From the NCBI GenBank assembly GCA_001586965.3, contig LUCW03001448.1:1-30000 (forward strand): a stretch of 30,000 nucleotides of DNA, written 5' to 3'. This document shows, in pieces, positions 9,218 to 18,959 of the stretch. The translations under genes were made by a program, and so were the position numbers. The notes beneath the pieces are model-generated. The model was not told where the DNA came from. It was given only the letters and a program-made list of their open reading frames with translations, and did not search any database. The stretch comes from Sphaeroforma sirkka (Eukaryota > Opisthokonta > Ichthyosporea > Ichthyophonida). Positions within the stretch are counted from its first letter, which is position 1. The number at the start of each line of letters is the position of its first letter.

Positions 9218-9768
9218 CAGGGTAGGGCTTTCCAGTTGGGCTCATGAGCCTTCAAGATAGTTCGCCATTCACCTGGCTCACAGAAATGAATAAAGGCATT
9301 CATCATCTGCTTATCCCTAAGGCTGGCAGACTCCTTAAGTTGGTCGAAGGCCTTCAGTGTCTCCACTGTACTCTCATTAGTAGAGAAATCGACCTCAGCC
9401 TGCGCGTTACCTAGCTGCTTTATAAAGCTTGGTTCTAAGTGTTCACGAGGCTCATGCTCAGTGCTACGGGCTGCTAGTGCCAAGATGGTGTCTATTTCCT
9501 TTCTCTTGTTATCGATTAGATAGCGAATGTTATCCGCTTTCCTATCGTCAAGGTCAGAGTCATTCAATAGACGGTCCTCAAGGACTTGCATACCAGAGCG
9601 TAATAGCCTGAGACGAGTATGTCTGGTTCTCACTTCCTCATCCTCAGGATTAGAGCAGGAACTCTCTAACGAGGTACTGGTGTAGCGATTGCCAAAATCG
9701 TGATTACCAGGGTTAGTTGGCAAATGAGGGTCGATATTACGAGGATGGTAAGCCTCATCGAGTTCCAT
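9214..9768 (-). pseudogene. Middle part of the Gag-like gene of element A
   Basis: This minus-strand open stretch is rich in Glu, Asp, Arg and Leu. It has helical segments (HTRLRLLRSGMQVLEDRL, KAFDQLKESASLRDKQMM) and FIHFCEPGEWRTILKAHEPNW near its left end, where it is cut by the LTR of element C. Together with the zinc-finger part on the far side of C, it fits a capsid-like Gag region. There is no specific family match. It is a fossil. Confidence 0.6.
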
Positions 9769-9865
9769 ACGATCATATCCTCTGACAGGGTTAGGTTTGT
9801 CAAGAGGATGGTCGATGGTAGCATCAGAGCTATAGAGATTAAATTTTGAAATATTTCTCTCGCCA

Positions 9866-9944
9866 GTGGTAACTGGCTTAGTGAGTAAACATACTGGCTG
9901 GTAAACCAGTAGGTCTCGGGTTCGAAACCCGGCCCGGGAATTTT
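9866..9944 (+). ncRNA. tRNA-like / tRNA-derived SINE head, plus strand
   Basis: A strong A-box (TGGCTTAGTGAGT, from 9874) is spaced about 33 bp from a strong B-box (GGGTTCGAAAC). The T-arm pairs well (TCGGG with CCCGG). ACTGG and CCAGT can form an anticodon stem around an 8-base loop. A TTTT Pol III stop and a short TTC repeat follow. The acceptor stem does not pair. The layout resembles SINE heads derived from a Thr-type tRNA. It lies inside the decayed gag of element A, so it may be a SINE insertion. Confidence 0.55.
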
Positions 9945-10345
9945 CTTCTTCTTCGGTATAGGAAGAATATCAGCCAAGTGGGACACGATAGAGGGTCCAC
10001 AACTGCTGCTGCCGCTAGCTCCTTCAAGAGCGCTTCAGTGCAGTTCAATTGGCGTCGAGATTGAGAGGATCCAACCACTCGTTGTCGAGTTATGGCGTCC
10101 TCAGCTTCGGCCCCAAGATTTGAGCTGAATGGAATGGCTTCTCCATCGATGGCGAAACCGAAATTTTCGGACAGGTCCAATACTTCCTTTTCACTCCGGA
10201 TTTGTGCTGGAGTGTCCTTTAGATGTGGAGTTATAATGCCCCCCCGACATTTCGTATCCACGAATTTTCCAGCCTTTCGACGTTTATCCCCAATATTTGA
10301 CGGCACGTGGTCAGGGGGGGCAAGCTGGGGTCCTGAGCTTCACTC
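9945..10345 (-). other. Decayed N-terminal gag region of element A
   Basis: Minus-strand coding-like sequence (for example a frame with DLSENFGFAIDGEAIPF and EAEDAITRQRVVGSSQ) lies between the Gag N-terminus and the tRNA-like insertion. It probably belongs to the same decayed Gag-like gene. No domain is recognised. Confidence 0.4.
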
Positions 10346-10594
10346 CTAGGTGATACACGGACGCTGGCGAGCCTTTCGCGGTAGTAGATACCTCTTCTTC
10401 CAAGGCTTTAGGATCCGACAGTCATCCTCAGAATAATCCTCTGTACCAACCTCAGAATTTGCTTCCCCAACAGTATCCTCGGCAGGCTCAACTCCAGACA
10501 GGCTAGGTGTTTCCACAGGGACCTCAGGAACCTCGGCAGGCTTAGCAGGCTTAGAGCTAGCGGCTCCCTTGCCTTTAGAAGTACCCTTAGCCAT
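10346..10594 (-). pseudogene. N-terminus of the Gag-like gene of element A
   Basis: From the ATG at 10594 the frame reads MAKGTSKGKGAASSKPAKP, then a Pro/Glu/Val-rich stretch, then an acidic segment (TEDYSEDDC), then a basic one (KPWKKRYLLPRKARQR). It starts 80 bp after the 3' end of the LTR, the expected place for gag. The Lys/Ala/Ser-rich start and charged blocks suit a Gag N-terminus. An upstream in-frame extension into the LTR exists but is not needed. Confidence 0.6.
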
Positions 10595-10673
10595 AGTATT
10601 TGCTGGATAGTAAATCGATGTCAGACAGTCTAGAAGCAGTACACTACTGTAACTACTAAATAACTGAAAAATA

Positions 10674-11274
10674 TGTAAACTTCGATGGAAATTACTAGGT
10701 TTCAAACTATATTAAACTAAAATACAATTTAGTCAGTTAGGATTTAGCAGTGGTAGCTTGTGTAAGAATGATCAGGACTGCCTCTTGTTAAGAGCCTAAA
10801 TATCCTCGATCACACAGGGCGTACCTCTAGCTGTTCTTTATTGAATAATTTTCACTAGAAGTACTAAATGTTCATGACCACTTGCCTAATTTGTAAATAG
10901 ACATAATAACGTAAGTCACGTTAATACATTAGCTGATATAAATAAAGTTCCATCTGAAGAAAAGTTAAAAAAAAAAAAAAAGACTTATTGGATTTTGGAG
11001 ATTGGCGGGAAGACCAAAATCAATAAGTAGTAGTTAGATTCGGAGATTATAAAATTTAGTTTATAATATCCTACATCTACTAATGTCTCAAATAGGTCCA
11101 AGTAGATGAGTCATACCAAATACTCAGGCTATTGGAGCCATCAAAGTGAATTTAGAACACTTTGGAAATATTGGAAAAAGAGCTTGTACTAATTATTTAA
11201 AATACAAATAAAACCAATGTATTATCTCAATTGATCTTGATATTTTTAGACTGACCGGAGGCCGTATTTCTACA
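10674..11274 (-). repeat. LTR copy 1 (5' LTR of element A), minus orientation
   Basis: This 601-bp repeat reads, on the minus strand, from TGTAGAAATACGGCCTCCGG to ATCGAAGTTTACA. It is the reverse complement of 13456-14048 with only a few differences, mainly in an A/T run and near ATTACTTATTGG. It contains an AATAAAG possible polyadenylation signal. Its start abuts pol sequence of element B at 11275. Confidence 0.92.
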
Positions 11275-11276
11275 AC

Positions 11277-11594
11277 TCCGACCCATGGATACGTGATTTA
11301 ATTAATATGATTCAAGACGAACCTATTTATGTCGACCGTGAAACCGACACGTTCTTGTATCAGGGATCCTATTCTATTAAGAAGACGCCTTGGAAACACA
11401 CCATTGTTTGTCGCATCGGTCCTGCAGGTACCACTAAGTGGAAACCCTCAACCGAATTCTTAGCTAAACTAGAGGAGTCTAAAGAGTTTGAACAAAAGCT
11501 CAAGACTCGTACAACACATGCACCCAACAAGATTGCAGTCGAGGTAATGCCGATTGAAACGGCATTAGATCGCAAAAAACATGGAACTAGCTAA
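11277..11594 (+). pseudogene. Element B pol: region after the methyltransferase domain
   Basis: Open from the LTR junction, it reads SDPWIRDLINMIQDEP, then PIYVDRETDTFLYQ, then PWKHTIVCRIGPAG and a Lys-rich tail. It is clearly related to 7451-7807 of element C. The methyltransferase-like block itself would lie just upstream and is cut off by the LTR of element A. Confidence 0.6.
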
Positions 11595-12503
11595 GGCCAT
11601 GGATCAAAGACTCAAAACTCTAAGAGAACCTGAAGCTCGCACTCAACTACTTAAAGCGCTGCTTAAAGAACAGCCAGGAGTTGCGAAACAACTGAAGAAG
11701 ATACTTCAACAATCCAATGTTGTCAATTATGTATCTCAGGAGTCTACCCCTCCTGATACTGAGGTTGCCCTTTCCAACAGGACTATGGTTCATCCAGCCA
11801 GCGTTACGCAGAATCTGACTGACTTAGAGGAGCTCGAAAGTAGAGTTAAAATTATACATAATTTAACGCATCGAGCATATGAGCATACTTATAAAATGGC
11901 TATTCGTGCAGGGCTTGATCACCCGGCGCTGAAAGAAACCATACGTGAAGTATACCGACGCTGTACTGATTGTGAAAAGAACCAGATCAAGCGATACGGT
12001 TGGGCACCCCTAAAAAAAAAGTGTGACAGAAGACCAACCGATGCGCCGAGTCATAGTCGATTTGGTTAAACTCCGCGATCCAAGCATACTGGCGATGTAT
12101 ATATCTGTCATTTCTTATGTGTGGCTTCGGGCTATAACTTGCTTTATGCAATACCGAACAAACGTCCACAAACAGTGGCAGAATTATGCTATCACGTCTT
12201 TAATGACTTCGGTTTCCCCGAGTACTATGTTCTGATAACGGTAGTGAGTTTTGTACCGACGTAATGGAGGCACTTATACTCGTATCAGGCATGACCCATA
12301 GGCGTGGTGTTCCTTACAAACCTCAAACGCAGGGTGCAAATGAGACACGTCATAGAGAACTTAAGAAACTCTTGCGTACCGCACTAGACGACGTTGAGGA
12401 TATGTGGCCTTATCATTTGAAATGGGTTCAGACTCAAATGAATAACTGCATGAATCCTCAAACTGGAACACTCCCCGTTTCACTATTTCTTTGGCCGCTA
12501 TAG
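11581..12503 (+). pseudogene. Element B integrase: zinc-binding domain and catalytic core (broken)
   Basis: A helical Lys/Leu/Gln-rich lead is followed by the zinc-binding block (HNLTHRAYEHTYKMA, then RRCTDCEKNQ). This gives the His and CxxC pattern of Ty3/Gypsy integrase. Downstream, VIVDLVKL suggests the first Asp of the core. The segment at 12264-12503 reads RRGVPYKPQTQGANETRHRELKK, the conserved block with the catalytic Glu, followed by WPYHLKWVQTQMNNCMN. The family match is secure. The coding is not intact. Confidence 0.85.
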
Positions 12504-12576
12504 TGAATTACAAGCAACGTTTGATAAAACTGCGCCCGAGAAACACGCTACCCCGTGGCTACAAAAGATCGAGCAT

Positions 12577-13297
12577 ATGCAGAACGTTGTTTACCCCTGT
12601 TTACTCGAGCACAAGAATCGCGTCCTACTTAAAGCGTATGACCGATGGAATAACACTAAGAACATTGTTCAGTTCAAAGTCGGCGATTACGTTAACATTA
12701 TAAATCGAAACGCCAACGTTACCGAACTCTCTTCTAAGACGATAGGACCTTTTGTTATTTCCTACCATGATGAGAAGAGTGATACTTACGAAGTGAATAA
12801 CATTGATGGTACTAGCGCAACCAATCTAGGCACTCACCGTATCCCTACCTCCGAACTCTCATTCGCTCGCTCATTTGATTCTGATGTACCAGTTATGGAG
12901 TCACAAGTCAAAGATATAATTGACAAAACATCCGAAGACGGTTACACTTACTACAAGACCCGTTTCATGGATGGGACGGTAGCAGCTAACCTCCGATGCA
13001 TTTCGTGAATCTCGCGACTTTCTTCGTATCTTTAATAAGAAATGGAATAAGCGTTTACATAAGAACACACGAGATAAACGAAAAGGATTTCCTCAGGTGA
13101 CTACAAACCCTGACGGATCTGAAATTCCCTATTTGCCACCTACTTCCTACGTGACTAAACTTTCTGATCTGCTTACCAACAGTGCAGAAAATTGTTCAAA
13201 CTTACTTACTAATGAAGAACAGCCTTTGGCTATTACCTTACCAAATAATAAACGTAAAGGCGCCTACATCGGAAATGGTTACTGGACCAAATACTAA
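12577..13297 (+). pseudogene. Element B integrase C-terminal domain and chromodomain-like tail (broken)
   Basis: FKVGDYVNIINRNAN, then SSKTIGPFVISYHDE, is the GPY/F module found at the C-terminus of many Ty3/Gypsy integrases. HRIPTSELSFAR follows, then VKDIIDKTSEDGYTYYKTRF, which looks like a diverged chromodomain. The tail (13097-13297) is Asn/Thr/Pro-rich and ends NGYWTKY about 160 bp before the LTR. Confidence 0.75.
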
Positions 13298-13446
13298 ACG
13301 ACATAGAGTACAACATGAGTCTTGAACTCGTACATATAGGCACATACTTACTCGATAAGTCATGACCGAAACCGTTTTTTTACTTTGGTTTTCGCTTTAC
13401 CAACTAGATCGTATCTTAACGTACGTTCGTAGTTCTAAAAGCTACT

Positions 13447-13452
13447 GGGGGG
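13447..13452 (+). promoter_or_regulatory. G-run near the 3' LTR of element B
   Basis: Six G (within CTACTGGGGGGCTA) lie three bases before the LTR start. This would be a minimal polypurine tract. Support is weak. Confidence 0.4.
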
Positions 13453-13455
13453 CTA

Positions 13456-14048
13456 TGTAGAAATACGGCCTCCGGTCAGTCTAAAATATCAAGATCAATT
13501 GAGATAATACATTGGTTTTATTTGTATTTTAAATAATTAGTACAAGCTCTTTTTTCCAATATTTCCAAAGTGTTCTAAATTCACTTTGATGGCTCCAATA
13601 GCCTGAGTATTTGGTATGACTCATCTACTTGGACCTATTTGAGACATTAGTAGATGTAGGATATTATAAACTAAATTTTATAATCTCCGAACTACTACTT
13701 ATTGATTTTGGTCTTCCCGCCAATCTCCAAAATCCAATAAGTCTTTTCTTTTTTTAACTTTTCTTCAGATGGAACTTTATTTATATCAGCTAATGTATTA
13801 ACGTGACTTACGTTATTATGTCTATTTACAAATTAGGCAAGTGGTCATGAACATTTAGTACTTCTAGTGAAAATTATTCAATAAAGAACAGCTAGAGGTA
13901 CGCCCTGTGTGATCGAGGATATTTAGGCTCTTAACAAGAGGCAGTCCCGATCATTCTTACACAAGCTACCACTGCTAAATCCTAACTGACTAAATTGTAT
14001 TTTAGTTTAATATAGTTTGAAACCTAGTAATTTCCATCGAAGTTTACA
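13456..14048 (+). repeat. LTR copy 2 (3' LTR of element B)
   Basis: This 593-bp repeat runs from TGTAGAAATACGGCCTCCGG to CGAAGTTTACA. It matches copy 1 inverted and copy 4 direct at about 97% by eye. It contains CAATAAAGAACAG, a possible polyadenylation signal. It is followed directly by GTAT and a truncated LTR copy 3. Confidence 0.93.
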
Positions 14049-14582
14049 GTATTTAATATAATTTAATACAAATTCTTTTTCCAATATTTTCAAAGTGTTC
14101 TAAATTCACTTTGATGGCTCCAATAGCCTGCGTATTTGGTATGACTCATTTACTTGGACCTATTTGAGACAATAGTAGATGTAAAATATTATAAACTTAA
14201 TTTTATAATATCTGAACTACTACTTACAGGTTTTGATCTTCCCGCCAATCTCCAAAATCCAATAAGTCCTCTTTTTTTTTAATTTTCTTCAGATGGAACT
14301 TTATTTCTACTAGCCAATGTATTAACTTGACTTACCTTATTATGTCTATCTACAAGGTAGACATGTGGTCATGAACACTTAGTACTTTTAGTTCTAGGGA
14401 AAATCATTTAATAAAGAACAGCTAGAGGTACGTCCTGTGTGATCGAGGAAATTAAGGCTCTCACCAAGAGGCAGTCCTGATTATTCTTACACAAGCTTCC
14501 ACTGCTAAATCCTAACTGACTTAAATTGTATCTTCTTTATATAACATAGTTTAAAACATAGAAATATCCATCGAAGTTTACA
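14049..14582 (+). repeat. LTR copy 3: older, 5'-truncated copy
   Basis: This is homologous to the other LTRs from about their base 72 to the end (…ATCGAAGTTTACA), but visibly more diverged, with scattered substitutions and small indels. The missing 5' ~70 bp and the direct junction with copy 2 suggest that element B integrated into this older LTR. Confidence 0.85.
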
Positions 14583-15070
14583 GATGAGATCACTGAATGA
14601 CTCACAGTCTAAACTAAGATAGAGTCTTGTATCACTGTGAAGGCTATCAGAATCTGAGTCTATACTTGAGTACATACCAGAGCTATTTAGCTCTGGATAA
14701 TTTATCAGATATTGGCTACATGATATAGTATCTTCATCTTCAGGTAAATGAAAATTCGAGATTCCTAGTGTTCTTCTCCTTTCGACTTCTCTTTCTATAT
14801 CGCTTTTAGTCTGGCCCAATACTCTAAATAATATTAATACGCCTGCTAATTTGGGTCTGACAAACTCTGTCTGTGTATCCTACATCTTATCAGCATATCG
14901 TCGATAAAACTGATATGTCAATTCGGGCCGGTGTTGACAAAACACTGTTACTATCGAAATTTCCATATATTCGCTTGCTGACCTACTAAGTAGAGTACCT
15001 ACCTCTGTGGTACGGATCGGGTCTGCGCCGTGTAGTGCTGCGGAATGGGCTAGTGTAGAGTATGAAATAC
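14583..15070 (-). pseudogene. Unidentified coding-like stretch left of the solo LTR
   Basis: On the minus strand there are two coding-like pieces. One contains RSASEYMEISIVTVFCQHRP (nearer the LTR). The other begins MGQTKSDIEREVERRRTLG and is rich in Ser/Asp/Leu, ending at LTR copy 3. Composition looks coding, but no domain is recognised. It could be the first gene of another retroelement or a decayed host gene. Confidence 0.35.
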
Positions 15071-15666
15071 TGTCGAAATACGGCCTCCGGTCAGTCTAAA
15101 ATATCAAGATCAATTGAGATAATACATTGGTTTTTTATTTGTATTTTAAATAATTTAGTACAAGCTCTTTTTCCAATATTTCCAAAGTGTTCTAAATTCA
15201 CTTTGATGGCTCCAATAGCCTGAGTATTTGGTATGACTCATCTACTTGGACCTATTTGAGACATTAGTAGATGTAGGATATTATAAACTAAATTTTATAA
15301 TCTCCGAACTACTATTTATAGATTTTGGTCCTCCCGCCAATCTCCAAAATCCAATAAGTCTTTTTCTTTTTTTAACTTTTCTTCAGATGGAACTTTATTT
15401 ATATCAGCTAATGTATTGACGTGACTTACATTATTATGTCTATTTACAAATTAGGCAAGTGGTCATGAACACTTAGTACTTCTAGTGAAAATTATTCAAT
15501 AAAGAACAGCTAGAGGTGCGCCCTGTGTGATCGAGGATATTTAGGCTCTTAACAAGAGGCAGTCCCGATCATTCTTACACAAGCTACCACTGCTAAATCC
15601 TAACTGACTAAATTGTATTTTAGTTTAATATAGTTTGAAACCTAGTAATTTCCATCGAAGTTTACA
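15071..15666 (+). repeat. LTR copy 4: solo LTR with ATAC target duplication
   Basis: A complete LTR of the same family (TGTCGAAATACGG…CGAAGTTTACA) with no internal region on either side. It is flanked by ATAC at 15067-15070 and 15667-15670. This is the classic product of recombination between the two LTRs of a full element. It is close in sequence to copies 1 and 2. Confidence 0.9.
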
Positions 15667-15670
15667 ATAC

Positions 15671-15961
15671 CGAGAAGGACCAGGTAGGTTATTCATCATA
15701 ATCCGGTCGAGGAGCGAGGATGGGGCTAAGCCAATGCCGCACCAGACCACGGATAAATTTGGTATGTGTTGGCTGGCTTGGATTGGAAGTATCATAGGCG
15801 GAACCAACAAGCGCGATGATTTGGGTTGAACCGAAATTTGGAAGTAGTACTTCAACAGCGTGATTAGCCGGGGTATGGGGAACATCTGTTGATGTGTCAG
15901 GGACGGGTGAGGGTACGGTGGTTCTTCAGTGATCACTACTGTCTCCTTGTTTATCAGCCAT
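15671..15961 (-). pseudogene. Unidentified coding-like stretch right of the solo LTR
   Basis: On the minus strand, beginning at an ATG at 15961 (MADKQGDSSD), coding-like sequence runs toward the solo LTR. Features include Pro/Thr-rich residues, SAYDTSNPSQPTHTKF, and RHWLSPILAPRPDYDE near the LTR. With 14583-15070 it probably formed one locus before the LTR inserted, since the ATAC duplication lies between them. No family is recognised, and the stretch is broken. Confidence 0.35.
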
Positions 15962-17305
15962 TATGCTGTTTACCTCTATCAACCACGAGATGGATTTGTA
16001 GTCATTTATTAGCTACAACAGCGAGTTTACGTACATAATTTTCCCATTCCCGTATTTCCGAACGAACTGCCGACTTTTCTATGGATATTCACATGCTCTC
16101 GAAAGACTGTCCTCGTTCGGAATGTTTTTTCGAAATTTTCTTACAATTTTAAAATTCTCTTGTACCCATTGGCTGAGGAATCCGAATTTCATATCCGAAC
16201 GCAATTTCCGATTCCGTTAAGACTCTGCCTAAGATCTCAAATGGGTGGAAAACGATCATTTTATTGCCACATAAGATTCAATAATATTTACATGTCTCCG
16301 AAATGGGCACTGAAAACGTTATGCTAAATCTCCCGTAATGAATTTTGGATTGAAGTCGAACCTCAACCGCTCCACCCGGCGATATATAATTCCAGTTGTA
16401 ATTTACGTTAAAAATGGATCGTTTACGTTTGAATCGTGTTTGAACAACACAATATTTGTACAACCGTAAATTTACATAAAAGATTAGAAAATTCCTTTTT
16501 CAAAAACAAATAAAACACGCCTTCGCGATTTGTTTTGTTTTTGATAGAAAATGCTTTTTGTGAAGAAAAAAAACAAAAATCCAATAAAGCACCTGTTGTG
16601 AAAAACAAAAAATCAAATATTATACTACAAAGGCTATACATTTTTTTAAAAATAAATAAAAATAGCCTTTGTATTTTTAGAATGAGGCTTTTTTTACAAA
16701 CAAAACAAAACAAAAAAACAAAAAGCCATTTTCGAAAGTGCCCTGTTCTTGGTCTCTTGGCCCTATGTATTGGTATTTCTCATTCTGAGGGCACTTTTGA
16801 GCTTCGATATGGACAAATCACTAATGTTTCTACGGTTTTACGTATACCACGAAATATTATATTTTACATACTATGACGTAAACGAAGTGCCAGAATTAAT
16901 AATTTGGCGGGTAAATGTTGAATGTTATTGATTTACGTTGACTATGTTTGTCCACCGGTCCAAAGGCTATGTCAAAGGAATTATGTAGGAATTTTTTAAA
17001 ATGAACAAATAGTCAAAAACCATTTTTTTTTTTTACATATATACATATGTATATTTATATATAGAAGTTTCGAACATATATTTACACAAACATATTTTTT
17101 AAAAATATAGTATGTTTCTTTGTTTTTTTTTAAAATCTAACAACTAATATGTATATATTTTTCCCACAAATTTCCAGAGTTAGAGCAGCCAGAGCTAACT
17201 CCAGAGGCCCAGAGCAGGTCATACTCAGTATTTCGAAAGAAACAAATATTGTGATTGACATATGTGGGCTTTCAGTTTTGAGTTTACACTTTACACTCGA
17301 TACCT
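15962..17305. other. Gene-free A/T-rich stretch with hairpins
   Basis: No convincing gene. From 16500 to 16735 the sequence is dominated by A-runs and T-runs with short inverted repeats, for example ACAAAGGCTA (near 16627) with TAGCCTTTGT (near 16663), and GGCTTTTT with AAAAAGCC. AAAGTGCCCT (near 16735) pairs with AGGGCACTTT (near 16788). Long T-runs and TATATA follow around 17020-17160. The open frames here are low-complexity. Confidence 0.5.
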
Positions 17306-17566
17306 AATCTCAAATCGGTTTCCGTTAAAATTTTTATAAATCAAATAATTATACGTTTACGTTCAACAAATATTCTATATACGGTTCTACGTATGCTCAT
17401 AGGTGCACCTTGCGGGTCTAAACATTTAAATGTGTAACGATTTTACCATACGAACCAGTCCCGTAAAGGAACTTAGGTAGGCTCTTCTGATCACTTTATA
17501 GTCGTTATAACGGTTTAAAAAAATTGAATAAATAGGCGTTTATGTTTCAACATAAAGTTCTATCCC
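17306..17566 (+). repeat. Dispersed repeat, copy I (~260 bp)
   Basis: Shares with 21319-21576, in the same order, CGGTTTCCGTTAAAA, ATACGTTTACGTTCA, CGGTTCT.CGTATGCTCATAGG, GCACCTTGCGGGTCTAAACA and TAGGCTCTTCTGATCAC. Identity is about 80% by eye. It has no coding capacity and the family is unknown. Confidence 0.8.
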
Positions 17567-18422
17567 GTAGTCCCGTACCCTCATAACGTAATGAGCTTAG
17601 CTCGATACTCAACTAATTTGTCCTGTCTGGGATCCTGATGACTCCTGAGGCTTTTTAAGTTTTAACTCGTAAATAAATCTCTCTCAATGAACAGACAACA
17701 GTAAACGCCGACTCAACGGACTGACATTCTGTCAACCTCATACTCTGGAGTCTTTATTCTCATGATCCAATTAAAGCAGGTCTTTTTTTAACAAAGGCTA
17801 AGCCTCTGAACTGAAGAAGGCTATGCATTTTTACACAGAAATCATAAATAATATGACCTAAACTCCAAAGTCTGCCGGCTCACGGCTACTGTCCAACTTG
17901 GAATATATTTTCGATTGATTCAACCCGAGAGTAAAATACAAACGACACATATTTATTATGGAATTTGCCAATATTGCATCGCAATTTGCAAATTGGGATG
18001 GGCTGTGGCCTGTGTTACAGTGGGAGTGTGGAGTGTGGAGTGTGGAGTGTGGACTGTGGGCCGTGGGGTGGGGTGTTTATTTTAGCTGTATTTAGAAATT
18101 TGGAAAAACATGTATTGCACTGGGGAGTGGGGACCCCAAAAACCAAAGCAGTATTGTTTCATTCTGAATCTGAGGCCTACCGAAGCGAAATATGTACTAT
18201 AATATACAAGTGATATTACCGGTTGTATAATGATTTATAAGACTTTATTTAGAGCCCCGAGACTGATTTGGGCTGACGCCCAAAAAACGTATATATATTT
18301 ATGGTGCAACTTAATACCTCCGTAGGAGGGATGCCCCTCTCTTTAGAGAGGACCATACCTAAGTCCAAAATGTGTTTCAAGTCCAAAAATACGTGTTTGA
18401 GGGGAGGGGGCTAAACCACACC
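17567..18422. other. Gene-free stretch
   Basis: No gene seen. It contains a heptamer array at 18024-18058, a small hairpin TTGGGCTGACGCCCAA near 18269, a hairpin CCTCTCTTTAGAGAGG near 18335, and a local duplication of AAGTCCAAAA near 18362 and 18379. Confidence 0.45.
18024..18058 (+). repeat. 7-bp tandem array (GAGTGTG)4 + GACTGTG
   Basis: Four exact GAGTGTG units and one with a single change, flanked by further GTGG-rich sequence. Confidence 0.9.
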
Positions 18423-18442
18423 AGCACATCCGAACCGCCTAA
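18423..18442 (+). repeat. Isolated MITE right end
   Basis: AGCACATCCGAACCGCC followed by TAA matches the right terminus of the MITE at 18609-18959, including the G-rich and CTAAACCA sequence before it. No matching left end is visible upstream, so this copy is truncated or badly decayed. Confidence 0.6.
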
Positions 18443-18608
18443 AAAGGTTTGTTCATTCATATATCAATAATTTTGATAAACTTAGTTGAACTATGAAAAC
18501 TATATTTCTGGTTATAAAACCTGGGTAGAGACTAGAGACGTTGTAGAGCCCAAATGCTCCACAACATGTGGTTTCATATACATATTTGTATAAACATATT
18601 TTTTTAAA

Positions 18609-18959
18609 TAAGGCGGTTCGGATGTGCTACTTTCCAAAATCGAGGGGAGGGGGGGGGACTAACGACTTACAACTTTGACCTGTATAAAATGGTACGTCAT
18701 TAGTACGTTTTTTTGCTTGGAACCAGTTAATTCTTCTCTGCCAATAGCTACGAAAAGGAGCACAGTCACTTGACACTTCACAAATATATATACGTATGTT
18801 AAATATTTAGGTCAATGTTGAACTAGATGTCCGAAATATGCACCCAAATTTATAAGTCCTTAATTGCCGAAAGTCTAGAATTCAGGAGGGGGGGGATTCT
18901 CTAAACCAAAGTAGCACATCCGAACAAGTAGCACATCCGAACACATCCGAACCGCCTAA
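18609..18959. mobile_element. MITE with 19-bp terminal inverted repeats and TAA duplication (PIF/Harbinger-like)
   Basis: The left end GGCGGTTCGGATGTGCTAC (from 18612) is inverted at the right end as GTAGCACATCCGAAC…CCGAACCGCC (to 18956). TAA flanks both sides (18609-18611 and 18957-18959), a duplication typical of PIF/Harbinger transposons and Tourist MITEs. The 345-bp body has no coding capacity and G-runs near both ends. The right end carries extra partial copies of GTAGCACATCCGAAC, so the terminus has been duplicated in place. Confidence 0.7.

Larger units (their letters stand above)
1..11274 (-). mobile_element. Element A: broken Ty3/Gypsy-type LTR retrotransposon, 5' part, cut by element C
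   Basis: The element reads leftward. Its 5' LTR is at 10674-11274, then a gag-like gene starts at 10594 and runs to the left edge of the window. Element C (752-9213) is inserted in the gag. Coding on both sides of C is on the minus strand, and the two flanks carry the same 4-bp GTGC duplication, so they were once continuous. The pol region and the 3' LTR would lie left of the window. The copy is broken in several places apart from the insertion. The same LTR family recurs at 13456, 14049 and 15071. LTR copies 1 and 2 look about 97-98% alike by eye, so the family has been active fairly recently. The Ty3/Gypsy assignment of A rests on the shared LTR with element B, whose integrase is visible. 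Confidence 0.75.
11275..14048 (+). mobile_element. Element B: 3' part of a broken Ty3/Gypsy element of the same LTR family as A
   Basis: Plus-strand coding for the end of the methyltransferase-type region, integrase, and integrase tail with chromodomain-like end is followed by a G-run and the 3' LTR at 13456-14048. The 5' part is missing on the left, because element A begins directly at 11274 in the opposite orientation. The simplest reading is that A inserted into the pol of B, so the front of B would lie left of the window. The coding is decayed with several breaks. Confidence 0.8.

Noticed and set aside
14583-15961. A known transposase or retroelement gene in the solo-LTR locus
   Set aside because: No catalytic motif or zinc finger could be recognised, so no family was assigned.
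16423-16876. Overlapping open frames rich in Lys, Asn and Phe on both strands
   Set aside because: They arise from A- and T-runs in a hairpin-rich non-coding stretch.
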